Program-made: the position numbers and the translations under genes | Source: Methanococcoides burtonii DSM 6242 | GTDB lineage: Archaea; Halobacteriota; Methanosarcinia; Methanosarcinales; Methanosarcinaceae | Direction of reading: 5' to 3' | DNA: 64,000 nt | Assembly: GCF_000013725.1 (NCBI RefSeq) | Contig: NC_007955.1 | Span: 186,001-250,000, forward strand | Part shown: positions 54,322 to 63,353 of the stretch, in pieces | Layout of the letters: each line of letters starts with the position of its first letter | Numbering within the stretch: the stretch's first letter is position 1 | The notes under the pieces: generated by a model | What the model was told of the DNA's origin: nothing | Seen by the model: only the letters and a program-made list of their open reading frames with translations | The model's database searches: none

Positions 54322-54402
54322 TTTCAAATAATATTGAAACTTTCTATTTCAAATAATGTCGAAATTTATATTTATAGAGATTAGTTTCAAATTAAGTTGA
54401 AA
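54322..54402. promoter_or_regulatory. Three 18-bp palindromic operators around a promoter
   Basis: Site A TTTCAAATAATATTGAAA (54322-54339), site B TTTCAAATAATGTCGAAA (54347-54364), site C TTTCAAATTAAGTTGAAA (54385-54402). A and B are spaced 25 bp start to start; a TATA-like TTTATATTTATAG lies between B and C. The TTTCAA-N6-TTGAAA form resembles ArsR-family operators. The sites lie upstream of the redox protein gene (minus strand). Confidence 0.65.
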
Positions 54403-54529
54403 TGGAGTATAAGCATCATACTGGTAAAGTATTCTAGATAATCTCGGTTACAACTCTCTGAAATAGAATATCTCATCAATTGGAAACCATTTATTTCAAT
54501 TATGGCAGAAATGTACAAGCAAAACAGAG

Positions 54530-54700
54530 TAAGGTGGCAGACCAAACCTTGATGAGATCGTCATGTTCAAGATGTTAGTATTGCAACAATTTATGGTTTA
54601 TCTGGCCCCACTAACTTGAAAAGAAAGCTCTTGACAGAATTTGCTTTAGGAAATTCTTAGGTCATGGGGTCAATATGCGTGTTGATAGAATAAACTATAA
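54530..54700 (+). pseudogene. N-terminal relic of an IS5-type transposase
   Basis: Frames broken by shifts read LDEIVMFKMLVLQQF, then YGLSGPTNLKRK, and KALDRICFRKFLGHGVN, which match the N-terminal part common in IS5-family transposases (LQQWYGLSDxELExQ...FRKFLG). The rest of the gene is absent. No inverted repeats were found. The remaining sequence of 54403-54529 shows nothing. Confidence 0.55.
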
Positions 54701-54792
54701 ATGAAGGATGGCAGATTCGCTGCTTCCAGCATGCTTATTTAGTCATATTTTGACTATATATCCCAAAGTTCGAACACTTAAGGTCAATGATA

Positions 54793-56406
54793 TTATAATT
54801 GCTCAAGATCAAGTTCTTTAATGCACCCATCATAGTAGCTTTTTATCAACTTGTGCCAATCACCTGTTATTTTTCTAAATTGAATTCCTCTCTTTTTTCC
54901 ATTGTACTCCCACACCCCAGCCCGATAGAATATTGATCCGATGTGACTTGATAGCTGAGCTTCTGTATTTGTCCAATGGAGATCATTATAAAGGAATTTC
55001 CCAATACCTTCTTTTTCGGTCCCATTTCTTAATTTAGCTACGTTATTTGACAGACCTTTCCAGTGTTCATCTGCCATATAATCATCCAATTTACTCAATT
55101 CATCCTTCTTTATAAGCTTATCAACCTTGAGCGCGCCATTTAACGAATCAAATTCTCTACTTATGGAAAGGTTGAGATCATCATCAATTTTCCACCAAAA
55201 CTTTTTTGTTTGCCCAAGTGTAGCACCAGGGATCCAATCATTTTTATCATCCAAATTGTATGCTTCAATTGTATTTTCTGCGATATTGAGCCAGTTGTAC
55301 CTAGTCTCAATAAGTTCTTTACCGGCCTTTCTCATGCTACTATTGGAAAGGTCATCAAGTACATAATTTATGCCCCATGCAATAGAATTCGGATTTTTGT
55401 AGACAAGGATACCATCAACAAAATTATTGATTATTTGGACAGCATCTGTTGCAACGATGGTCCTTTCAGCATCCCACCCTTCAAGAACAACAATCCCAAA
55501 AGGTTCGTTCCTGCTTGGAATACATAGAATATCACATGCATTTATCCAGTCCCTGGCCGTTTCATCATCCACATATCCCAGAAAATGACAATTATCTGAA
55601 ATTTTTTCGGCATTTGCAAGAGCTTCACAGGGAGGGCGCATTTCACCTTCCCCGATGAAAACAAATTTTGTGTCCCAGCGATGATCTATCACTTCAGGGA
55701 TAGCTTCAACAAGCAGGTCCGGACCTTTTTGGTAGCTCATACGTCCTATGAACAGAACAACCGGTGCAAGAGGATGGATGCCGAATCTATTTTTCACTTC
55801 ACCGGCATCAACATCCTTTTTTATTTTTCCATGGAAAATACCATTTGGAATGATAGTTATCTTCTCATCGGGTATCTGGTACAGGAACTTGATCTCATCT
55901 GTAAGTTGCTGTGATGTAGATATGACCTTCACAGATTCATATCCAGCTTTCCATTCCCGGTGGGATATTTCTTCGGCTTCCCACCAGTTTCCATATTTGT
56001 TACCGTTCCGTCCCCATTCGGTACTGTGATATGTGAACATAAAAGGAATACCAAATTCATATTTGATCCTTGAAACCGCATTAAAAGGATGCCAGTCATG
56101 TGCATGTAATATATCGAACTTGCCATATTCCTTCGTAACATCAAGGAATCTCGAGTACATTGAATCACACATGCTATCCATTTGCTGAACAATGCCTCCT
56201 GAGAGAGAATGGTCTACCCGATGGTAGTGAACTCCATTAACCTCTCCATATGGTTCCAGTCCATTATTTCTGGTAAATATGTGGACTGAATGTCCTGTCT
56301 TCGCAAGAGCTTCAGCAAGTTCGGAAACATGCGGAGCTATACCACCCACTTTTATCGAATGTAAACTCTCCCAAGAGAACATTCCGATCTTTAAATTTTT
56401 CCCCAT
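54793..56406 (-). CDS. Glycosyltransferase family 4 protein (glycogen synthase-like fold)
   Basis: A 537-residue GT-B enzyme: HSIKVGGIAPHVSELAEALA at the N-terminus, DILHAHDWHPFNA near 98, IIPNGIFHGKI, VLFIGRMSYQKGPDLLVEAI near 215 and the nucleotide-sugar site PSRNEPFGIVVLEGWDA near 300. The N-terminal part resembles starch/glycogen synthases, the rest GT4. A C-terminal extension of about 130 residues is unlike the family and may bind the acceptor. It stands alone, so the product (glycan or glycogen-like) is unknown. Confidence 0.9.
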   Translation of the reverse strand: MGKNLKIGMFSWESLHSIKVGGIAPHVSELAEALAKTGHSVHIFTRNNGLEPYGEVNGVHYHRVDHSLSGGIVQQMDSMCDSMYSRFLDVTKEYGKFDILHAHDWHPFNAVSRIKYEFGIPFMFTYHSTEWGRNGNKYGNWWEAEEISHREWKAGYESVKVISTSQQLTDEIKFLYQIPDEKITIIPNGIFHGKIKKDVDAGEVKNRFGIHPLAPVVLFIGRMSYQKGPDLLVEAIPEVIDHRWDTKFVFIGEGEMRPPCEALANAEKISDNCHFLGYVDDETARDWINACDILCIPSRNEPFGIVVLEGWDAERTIVATDAVQIINNFVDGILVYKNPNSIAWGINYVLDDLSNSSMRKAGKELIETRYNWLNIAENTIEAYNLDDKNDWIPGATLGQTKKFWWKIDDDLNLSISREFDSLNGALKVDKLIKKDELSKLDDYMADEHWKGLSNNVAKLRNGTEKEGIGKFLYNDLHWTNTEAQLSSHIGSIFYRAGVWEYNGKKRGIQFRKITGDWHKLIKSYYDGCIKELDLEQL

Positions 56407-56692
56407 TATCTTTCAACCCAATTAGTTTATATATAGATAGTAAAATCTTTGCACATCTATTTAAAATTATCATTTGGAGTTTTCCTGTAAATTATCCTGA
56501 AGATATTTAACAGCCCCAATAACAATGCTATTTTTTAGTATAAATGATTCTTTCTTGTATTTAGCATCCATAATTGTTACTGTATTAGTTTATTCATAAC
56601 CAAAGAACCGGAATACGGTGGGAAGTCTAAATGATATTATGATTTTCAGATTACTTATCACATCATGAGACCTTTGCAAAAGCTAACATATG
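56407..56692. other. Gene-free spacer upstream of the glycosyltransferase
   Basis: AT-rich sequence containing the promoter region of the minus-strand glycosyltransferase. I see no open frame, repeat or clear structure. Confidence 0.4.
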
Positions 56693-56897
56693 GACTCTGT
56701 AGATATCCTCAAAAATAATGAAACATATGAGTTGATGAAATTCAAGAGTTGCTATCAACAGGTGAAAACAGGCATATGTTTGCATCGGTTTACTCCAACG
56801 CACCTTCTGATCGATAGATACGAAGGCACTCAGCTGCATAGCATCTGAGTGAAACTGTGATTCAAAACTTCTTGATCAAAAGGATTTCTACAAAGCC
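56693..56897. mobile_element. Miniature element of the 62.5-kb IS family, decayed
   Basis: The left end GGACTCTGTAGATATCCTC (56693-56711) and the right end AGGATTTCTACAAAGCC (56881-56897) match the family ends GGCTCTGTAGAAATCCTC with a few changes. There is no transposase inside. Compared with the copy at 30899 the interior is unrelated, so it may be a solo pair of ends around other DNA. Confidence 0.55.
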
Positions 56898-57173
56898 ATT
56901 AATTATATTAGCATCAAAACACAATTTAATATTATAGGAAAGAATGGGGAAGTTGGCCTTTCAATAATAGGACTGGAAAATGAGATCGAACAGATCCAAT
57001 CCAATATTGATGATCTTGAAAATGGTAAAGGAGGAAACATAGCCAGTATAGCAGAACAATTTGCAGGAAAGACCACCCTGATAAATGAGATATATAGTAT
57101 GAACAAAAATAAAGTTGAGATGATATCTCTTTCCTCTGTCGTAAAACCCACGTTTGACAGTTCTATTTTTTAG
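56898..57173 (+). pseudogene. N-terminal fragment of an ATPase (P-loop-like)
   Basis: A frame without start codon reads IIGLENEIEQIQSNIDDLEN, GGNIASIAEQFAGKTTLINE and NKVEMISLSSVVKPTFD, then TAG at 57171-57173. FAGKTT is a degenerate Walker A. The pattern recalls STAND/AAA-type ATPases that start with a short E-D-E-I-E-Q-I helix before the P-loop. Only about 85 residues remain; the left border coincides with the miniature element. Confidence 0.5.
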
Positions 57174-57180
57174 CCTTTTA

Positions 57181-57344
57181 GAATTTGACAGTTGTTACTA
57201 AGTTAAAGATTTATGTTAATTAATGTTATGTAAAAACTATAATTTGTGACATATTCTTATTTAGTTACAGATTGGACAAATATTGATGGAAAATAAGCAA
57301 AATGCCACATAAATTAACATTAATTTTTATAAACTGTCAAATTC
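57181..57344. mobile_element. MITE-like inverted-repeat element
   Basis: 164 bp bounded by the perfect 13-bp inverted repeat GAATTTGACAGTT (57181-57193) / AACTGTCAAATTC (57332-57344), with subterminal similar blocks TTATGTTAATTAATG and CATAAATTAACATTAAT. A third partial end GTTTGACAGTT lies at 57152. It holds no gene. Family unknown. Confidence 0.5.
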
Positions 57345-57532
57345 GGGTTAGAACATTCTTCATGGAACTTACAAACATCACAACAATTGGTTCTCAAAGA
57401 GAAATCACCAAAAACAGATCATTGAACATATTAATGAAGTATATAAAAAACATTTTAAATAATATTAGATACTAATTTCATTGTATGCCTTAAAGTTAGC
57501 TATTTAGAGGCATGATAAATGGGGGTAAAATT

Positions 57533-60136
57533 ATGAAAAGTATTAAACATACTAAATATATGCTGATAGTATTAATATTATTCAGCTTGATCTGTACCGC
57601 AGCATCTGCTCAGGAGTCCACAGGAAACAGGATATGGGACGCAGATGAAAATATGACACTTGAATACACCTGGACAGCTCAAAGCTATTCAGGATTCTAT
57701 TATGATATTGATTCCGGAAAAAGTTCGGAAACACTGACTATCAATCTTGACAGTGATTCCGACAGGTCAATTGATGACGGTGATCTCGTTTATTCTACAA
57801 AACCGATAGAAACCGATTTTGAGCACAATGGGTGGGGTTCATATCAGGTCATCGGTTTCATGGCAGAGCGTTACTTTGCAGGATACACGGATGACTCCGA
57901 TTTTGTAAGGGATGATGTCAGTTTAATTTCAGAAGGCCAACTGGCAAAAGTGCTTACAGATGATGACGATAAAAAGTCGTTCTTCGCCGGCTCCTCGTTG
58001 GTTCTTGAAGAAGGTTACAAGCTCAGCATAGTTGAAGTCGACATGGATGGTAACAAGGTACTTGTTTCACTCACAAAGGATGGCAAACAGGTTGAAAGCG
58101 CCATACTTACCTCAAGAGATGACTACGTTTACGAAAAAGACCTAGGGTCCGCTGAGGACGTACCAATAATAGCAGTTCACTTTGATGAGATATTCAGAGG
58201 AACGGAAACAAATGCGATCTTTGTTAGGGGGATCTTCCAGATATCAGACCAGTATGTAGAAGTCGATGGTGGAGATGATTTTGGCAGAATGGAGGTCCAA
58301 ACTGTAAGTGCAAACGAGATATCAATGGAAAATAATGATGACATATCTCTGAGCAGAGGAAAGATAATAAGCATCATGGGTAAACTCAAGTTTATTGTAG
58401 CTGACGATGATACATTGAGATTTGCTCCATTTTTAGACCTCACTGCACCCGGAACCTATGAACTTAGGGGTACTATTACTGAAGAAGAGAATATGACCTG
58501 GACACCACTCAACTTTGAAGGTTTCTACTACAACATTGATGAGGGAATTGGAACCGAATCACTTGAGGTAGTGAGCCTTGATGGCAAAACGATCGAAAAA
58601 GGTGACCTTGTATATTCAACAGTAGCTGAGGAAGTGAGCTTTGAGTATGGTCAGTGGGGCAAATTCCGGGTGGTCGGTTTCATGGCGGAGAAATACTTTG
58701 CAGGGTACCCAGAGAACAGGTTCACTGATGATGTAAGCATGCTTTCTGAAGGTCAGCTCTCCAAAGTACTAATCGATAATGACAAGAAAAGTACTGTTGT
58801 TGCTGGTTCATCCCTTGTGCTCGAAGAAGGATATGAGATCGAGATCGTAGAGGTGGATATCTCCGGTGACAAAATATTGGTCACATTGATGAAAAATGGT
58901 AAAAAGGTTGACAGCGAGGTCATAAAATCGAATGCTGATCTAGTATTTGAAAAGGATCTGGGGTCCGCTGAGAGTGTACCAATAATAGTAGTTCATTTCG
59001 AGGAGATATTCAGAGGAACGGAAACAAATGCGGTCTTTATGAAAGGAATGTTCCAGATCTCTGAGAAGTTCGTCGAAGTAAACAATGGGGATAGTTACGA
59101 CAAGATGGAAGTAAAGAGGATCAACTCCCAGATGATCGAAATGGAGAATGACAAATCAATCACACTTTCAAGAGATAAGACCATACCAATTATGGGCGAT
59201 ATATCTCTTAAAGTCGCAGATTCAGACACCATCAGATATTATCCATTCGTAACATATACCACACCCCCTTCCCGAGCACTTACAATTGAAATGCCTTCTG
59301 TGCTTGTCCAGGGTGATTCCATTGACATAAAAGTGACCTTCCGTGGTGCAACTGTCAGCGAAGCACTTGTTGAATTCGATGGCAAGGAAGTTGGGCTGAC
59401 CTCTGATGAAGGTATGATCTCATATAGACCGACAAGATTAGGCACTTTTAGTGTCAGTGCTGAGAAGGAAGAATTTGCGTCTGCAGATAAAGAAGTGGAA
59501 GTTATATCTACTGACGATGTGACCAGAAAGGTAGCCATTGAAGTCACGCCTTTTGAAGTCGTGTATGAAGGAGATACGATCACAATTTCCACAATAAAGG
59601 CCATCGGTGCAGATCCGGTTGCAGAAGCGCAGATACTCTATGATGGGGTCTCGATAGGCAATACTTCTGCAAAAGGCACACTTTCCTTCAAGGTAATAGA
59701 ATCCGGAGTTCACAAGATAACATCACAATCTGAGGGATTACTGGATGCAGAGTTTAACCTCGAAGTAATAGCTCTTGAACCAGAATTCGAGTTATCTAAC
59801 CTCATCATAACACCTGCAGAGGTCGGTACAGGGGAAGCCGTAACGATCATGGTTGATGTTATGAACACCGGTACCGATGAGGGTGATGTCAATGTACAAC
59901 TCAATATCAATGGAGAAGTCGTTGATTCCAAGAGTGTCACTCTTGGTGTAGATGAGGAAAGTACTGTTGAGTTCACACGTACTGAATCAGAAGCAGGTGA
60001 ATATCTAGTCCAGATTGGAATCGAATCAGGAACTTACACCGTAACTCGTGGAATTCCGTCCATGGGAATTTTTGTTTCAGTATTAATTCTGGTTTCTGCA
60101 GCATTTGTTGCAATGAGATACAGAAAGGAAAACTGA
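57533..60136 (+). CDS. S-layer protein with tandem duplicated domains
   Basis: About 867 residues. Signal peptide (LIVLILFSLICTAASAQ), two copies of the Methanosarcina S-layer domain (DUF1608 type): residues 30-300 and 315-580, each with GFMAERYFAGY or GFMAEKYFAGY, AGSSLVLEEGY and EIFRGTETNA. Then Ig-like and CARDB-like beta domains (PSVLVQGDSIDIKVTF; IITPAEVGTGEAVTIMVDVM) and a C-terminal membrane anchor (IFVSVLILVSAAFVAMRYRK). GGGGGT precedes ATG 57533. It is shorter or differently built than the main S-layer protein of relatives, so it may be a secondary surface protein. Confidence 0.9.
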   Translation: MKSIKHTKYMLIVLILFSLICTAASAQESTGNRIWDADENMTLEYTWTAQSYSGFYYDIDSGKSSETLTINLDSDSDRSIDDGDLVYSTKPIETDFEHNGWGSYQVIGFMAERYFAGYTDDSDFVRDDVSLISEGQLAKVLTDDDDKKSFFAGSSLVLEEGYKLSIVEVDMDGNKVLVSLTKDGKQVESAILTSRDDYVYEKDLGSAEDVPIIAVHFDEIFRGTETNAIFVRGIFQISDQYVEVDGGDDFGRMEVQTVSANEISMENNDDISLSRGKIISIMGKLKFIVADDDTLRFAPFLDLTAPGTYELRGTITEEENMTWTPLNFEGFYYNIDEGIGTESLEVVSLDGKTIEKGDLVYSTVAEEVSFEYGQWGKFRVVGFMAEKYFAGYPENRFTDDVSMLSEGQLSKVLIDNDKKSTVVAGSSLVLEEGYEIEIVEVDISGDKILVTLMKNGKKVDSEVIKSNADLVFEKDLGSAESVPIIVVHFEEIFRGTETNAVFMKGMFQISEKFVEVNNGDSYDKMEVKRINSQMIEMENDKSITLSRDKTIPIMGDISLKVADSDTIRYYPFVTYTTPPSRALTIEMPSVLVQGDSIDIKVTFRGATVSEALVEFDGKEVGLTSDEGMISYRPTRLGTFSVSAEKEEFASADKEVEVISTDDVTRKVAIEVTPFEVVYEGDTITISTIKAIGADPVAEAQILYDGVSIGNTSAKGTLSFKVIESGVHKITSQSEGLLDAEFNLEVIALEPEFELSNLIITPAEVGTGEAVTIMVDVMNTGTDEGDVNVQLNINGEVVDSKSVTLGVDEESTVEFTRTESEAGEYLVQIGIESGTYTVTRGIPSMGIFVSVLILVSAAFVAMRYRKEN

Positions 60137-60161
60137 GATCAGGATCGAGAAATTGAGATTT

Positions 60162-60190
60162 CCTGCCCTTATGGGCAGGTTATTTTTTTA
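60162..60190 (+). terminator. Intrinsic terminator after the S-layer gene
   Basis: A perfect 7-bp GC-rich stem CCTGCCC/GGGCAGG with loop TTAT and a T-rich tail (TTATTTTTTT). The clearest terminator in the window. Confidence 0.8.
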
Positions 60191-60343
60191 ATTATAATCA
60201 TATTGAAGTTATAACATTTAATATTTCTAAAACAACGTTTAAATGCTAACCTATTAAATAATAGTATAGAGAAGAGTTGGGAATATATCTCGGATTTTAA
60301 CATCTCTTCTACAAAAATAAATAAATATATGGGGGAATATATA

Positions 60344-61264
60344 ATGGTGGAATCGCCTATACTGGAAAGTTTATTTGGAATAATGGATCAGTTCATTGCA
60401 TTTATTCCGATACTTATTGCTGTCATAGTATTGATGATAGTAGGGAAGTTTGTCGGAAAAGCATTTGGAAAGATCGGAGCAAAAATCCTTGATAAGATAG
60501 GTTTGGATGATCTCATTGATAAGACATCCTTAGGTGGTATGATCAAAAAAACTGGAATGACCACCGTGGCAATGTTTGATGGTATAATCAGATGGTTCAT
60601 CTACATCATCTTTGCTGTAATTATTATAGACATACTGAAGATACAGATCGTGGCAAATTTCCTCACCCAGATCATATTATTCCTGCCCCTTATAGCATCG
60701 GCATTGATAACCCTTGTAATTGGATTGCTTATCGTTGATTTCCTGGTAGAACTGATCAAGAAGGTCGCGATGGCTTCAGGAATTGATGAAAATATCGGAA
60801 AGAGCAGTATCGGGAAAGGTCTTGAAGCAGCAGAATTGACAGCTTCTGGCATAATTGCAGGTATTATAAAAGCTTTCGGATACATAATCTTCATTCTGGC
60901 AGCTTCTAATATCCTGGGACTGAATGTGGTCTCTAATTTCCTGGTGAGCATACTCAACTACATACCCAATTTATTTGCAGGAATGCTCATACTGGTAGTT
61001 GGGCTATTGGCAATTGATTTCCTTACTGACTACCTAAAAGGCATCATGGAAGGAATGGAAGTAGAAGGAGCAAATGTCTGGGTCCCAGTACTCAAGGGAT
61101 TCCTTGCACTTGTACTGGTATTACTGGCACTTGATACAGTGCTCATCGATACGAGTATCTTCTATCTGCTGATAGGACCACTGGCATGGGGATTCGCTGT
61201 TGTAGTAGCTTTCAAGTGGGGGATCAAAGAGGCACTTGTGGCATATGCAAGAGAGAGGAAATAA
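60344..61264 (+). CDS. TM-helix repeat protein (mechanosensitive channel N-domain-like)
   Basis: About 306 residues with two repeats of the conserved TM-helix type: FIAFIPILIAVIVLMIVGKF and later VANFLTQIILFLPLIASALI, LVIGLLIVDFLVELIKKVAM, NFLVSILNYIPNLFAGMLIL. Amphipathic linkers carry GKIGAKILDKIGLDDLIDK. It resembles the extra TM domains of MscS-type proteins but lacks the channel domain. ATG 60344 follows GGGGGAAT; the ATG at 60329 lies inside the ribosome site. Confidence 0.75.
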   Translation: MVESPILESLFGIMDQFIAFIPILIAVIVLMIVGKFVGKAFGKIGAKILDKIGLDDLIDKTSLGGMIKKTGMTTVAMFDGIIRWFIYIIFAVIIIDILKIQIVANFLTQIILFLPLIASALITLVIGLLIVDFLVELIKKVAMASGIDENIGKSSIGKGLEAAELTASGIIAGIIKAFGYIIFILAASNILGLNVVSNFLVSILNYIPNLFAGMLILVVGLLAIDFLTDYLKGIMEGMEVEGANVWVPVLKGFLALVLVLLALDTVLIDTSIFYLLIGPLAWGFAVVVAFKWGIKEALVAYARERK

Positions 61265-61460
61265 TCCTCTTTTTTATATTTTGTAATAAATATTCTGTAA
61301 AAAAAGTAGCGGTGTTGAAAGCAGAAACACCACTTGCCCAGTGCACAAATTCGATCTGGATTGGAACCAGCATGGAATTTTGCACCCCCTTTCTAAAATA
61401 GAGTTTTTTACCGAGATCCTACTGCATCCAGACCGCTTGCTTCAATGCCATTAATATATT

Positions 61461-62243
61461 TCAAATCTTTTTCAAGAGGTTTTTAATATCTTCATTGATC
61501 TCAATTGCCAGCTTTTTTGCACTCTCGCCTGTGGAATCTACAAGTCTTTCAACCTTAGAGATGATAGCCTCGATCTCTTCCTTTATATCAATTGATTTGA
61601 TCGAATCTGATATAGATTTCATCTCTTCTTTTACATTCATCCCCAACTTCGATGCTTCGCTTCCAGTCTCTACTGCCAGTTCATTGATACTATTGGAAAG
61701 TATCTCAAGTCGATTATTTAGATCGATCCTGCTGTTGATCAAAACGAGTTCATCTTTAATCTCAGATCCCAATGTCTTTGCAGCTTCTCCTGTAGAATCT
61801 ATAAGCTTATCAACTCTGGCAATGATATTATCGATCTCTTTCCTGATGTCTATGGACTTAACAGAACTTGCAAGGGATCGCATATCCTGCTTTACTTTGG
61901 TTCCAAGTTTTGTTGCTTCGCTTCCAGTCTTTACTGCCAGTTCATCGAGATCTCTGCTTAGATCATCCATATGTTTATGCAGGGCTATCCTGTCAGTAAT
62001 CGCAGTGATTTCCTGTTTTACTTCGGAAGCAAGCATTTTTGCAGAACTTCCGGTTCTGTCAACCAGCTGATCAACCTTTACCCCAAGTTTTTTGACCTCC
62101 GCTTTTATATTTATATACTTCAAATCTTTGGCGACGGAATTAAGCCTGGTCTTAATCTTTTCATTTAGAACTTTTGCTTCTTCACCGGTATTTTCTGCCA
62201 ATTTATCTACGTCTTGATTTATCTCTTCAAGTAATTTTTCCAT
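61461..62243 (-). CDS. Coiled-coil repeat protein
   Basis: A 260-residue helical protein built of similar units of about 37 and 74 residues: VDQLVDRTGSSAKMLASEVK, LDELAVKTGSEATKLGTKVK, VDKLIDSTGEAAKTLGSEIK, INELAVETGSEASKLGMNVK and VERLVDSTGESAKKLAIEIN. The recurring [VL]xxTGxxAKxL is amphipathic and recalls apolipoprotein-like or phasin-like surface-binding helices. No membrane segment. The function is unknown. It converges with the TM-helix protein. Confidence 0.75.
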   Translation of the reverse strand: MEKLLEEINQDVDKLAENTGEEAKVLNEKIKTRLNSVAKDLKYINIKAEVKKLGVKVDQLVDRTGSSAKMLASEVKQEITAITDRIALHKHMDDLSRDLDELAVKTGSEATKLGTKVKQDMRSLASSVKSIDIRKEIDNIIARVDKLIDSTGEAAKTLGSEIKDELVLINSRIDLNNRLEILSNSINELAVETGSEASKLGMNVKEEMKSISDSIKSIDIKEEIEAIISKVERLVDSTGESAKKLAIEINEDIKNLLKKI

Positions 62244-62547
62244 AGTTTACCTCCAAAAGATTATTCCCTATTAACATAAGAAAGGTCAAAGATATAAAGC
62301 TATGTTAGTACTAAAAATAGAATGTATCAACACAATATTTTTTGATAGAGAGTTTACAAAAATACTTTTATTCAATGATTTTCTTTTTTTAGATAGAAAG
62401 TATTTCCCACTTAACTTCATCATAAAAAGAATTATTATAATTGCATCCATATGAACAAAGGGTGTTATGGATAAGTGTATGTGTGATGATAATGAACACA
62501 ATATATGAAGGGATGACTGTTAATGAATGAACATAATTACAATTCTA
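62244..62547. other. Gene-free spacer before the IS
   Basis: About 300 bp of AT-rich sequence holding the promoter region of the minus-strand coiled-coil gene (CCTCC at 62251 is its ribosome site). I see no gene or repeat. Confidence 0.4.
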
Positions 62548-63284
62548 GCTCTGTAGAAATCCTCAATATTAGGACAACAATCCAAGTCTAAACTATTGGT
62601 ATATGTCTTGCCCAAGATCATAATGAAATCTGCATTTCAGTCTATTGATGTAGATTTTACGAGGTTTTCTACAGAGCCCATATTTAAGAAAACACTTGAC
62701 CTATTTTATAAAAATAGAGATTCAATTGACATTACTGCAATTGATTCCACTGGATTCACAAGTGGTTATTGTAGTAACTACTATTCCTGGCGAATTAAAA
62801 AGTGGAGACGAAGTTATGTAAAGACTAGCATTTCGGTTGATGTTAGTAAATTTGTGATTACTGGTTACAAGGTTTCTGGTAAACCTGTTCATGATGCAAA
62901 ACATGCAAAGACATTGCTATTGCAATGTCATTGCAATAGGAGATCAAGATATTATGTGACGGATAAAGCCTATGATTCTGAAAACATACACGAATTGACG
63001 AGGGAGAAACTTGGATCAATAGCAATCGTTCCACTGAGACAACTTGAACGAAAGCGAATCAAAGGACGATATCGGAAGAAGATGATTCATGAATTCGACA
63101 ACAAAATTTACTCTATGCGGAATTTGAGTGAAACGATGTTTTCGGTTTTAAAAAGAAAGTATGGGAAAACTTACGTGAGAAAGTACAGAAATCAAGTAAA
63201 AGAAGTGAAATTTAAAGTAATATTACACAATCTTGATAATCATCAAGACTATGTTTTTAGTTTGGATGAGGATTTCTACAAAGC
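62548..63284 (+). mobile_element. IS5-like insertion sequence, probably internally shortened
   Basis: 737 bp with inverted ends GCTCTGTAGAAATCCTC (62548-62564) and, reversed, GCTTTGTAGAAATCCTC (63268-63284). It holds one transposase frame that lacks the usual N-terminal DNA-binding part, so this copy may be a deletion derivative. Two miniature relatives with the same ends are at 30899 and 56693. No target duplication is obvious. Confidence 0.75.
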
Positions 63285-63294
63285 CGACTTTTGA
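62623..63294 (+). CDS. IS5-like DDE transposase, N-terminally short
   Basis: About 223 residues from ATG 62623 (frame opens at TTG 62596). DDE motifs: SIDITAIDSTGFTSGYCSNY (first Asp), RYYVTDKAYDSENIHEL (second Asp), and SMRNLSETMFSVLKRKYGKT (Glu), with basic RRSYVKTSISVDV. The missing first 80 or so residues suggest it cannot transpose alone. The last codons, including the stop, run past the IS end into flanking DNA. Confidence 0.8.
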   Translation: MKSAFQSIDVDFTRFSTEPIFKKTLDLFYKNRDSIDITAIDSTGFTSGYCSNYYSWRIKKWRRSYVKTSISVDVSKFVITGYKVSGKPVHDAKHAKTLLLQCHCNRRSRYYVTDKAYDSENIHELTREKLGSIAIVPLRQLERKRIKGRYRKKMIHEFDNKIYSMRNLSETMFSVLKRKYGKTYVRKYRNQVKEVKFKVILHNLDNHQDYVFSLDEDFYKADF

Positions 63295-63353
63295 AGGCAA
63301 CTTTGAGTTACCCTATCCTTTTCATAAAGCTAAAATACACCAAAAGTAAATAA

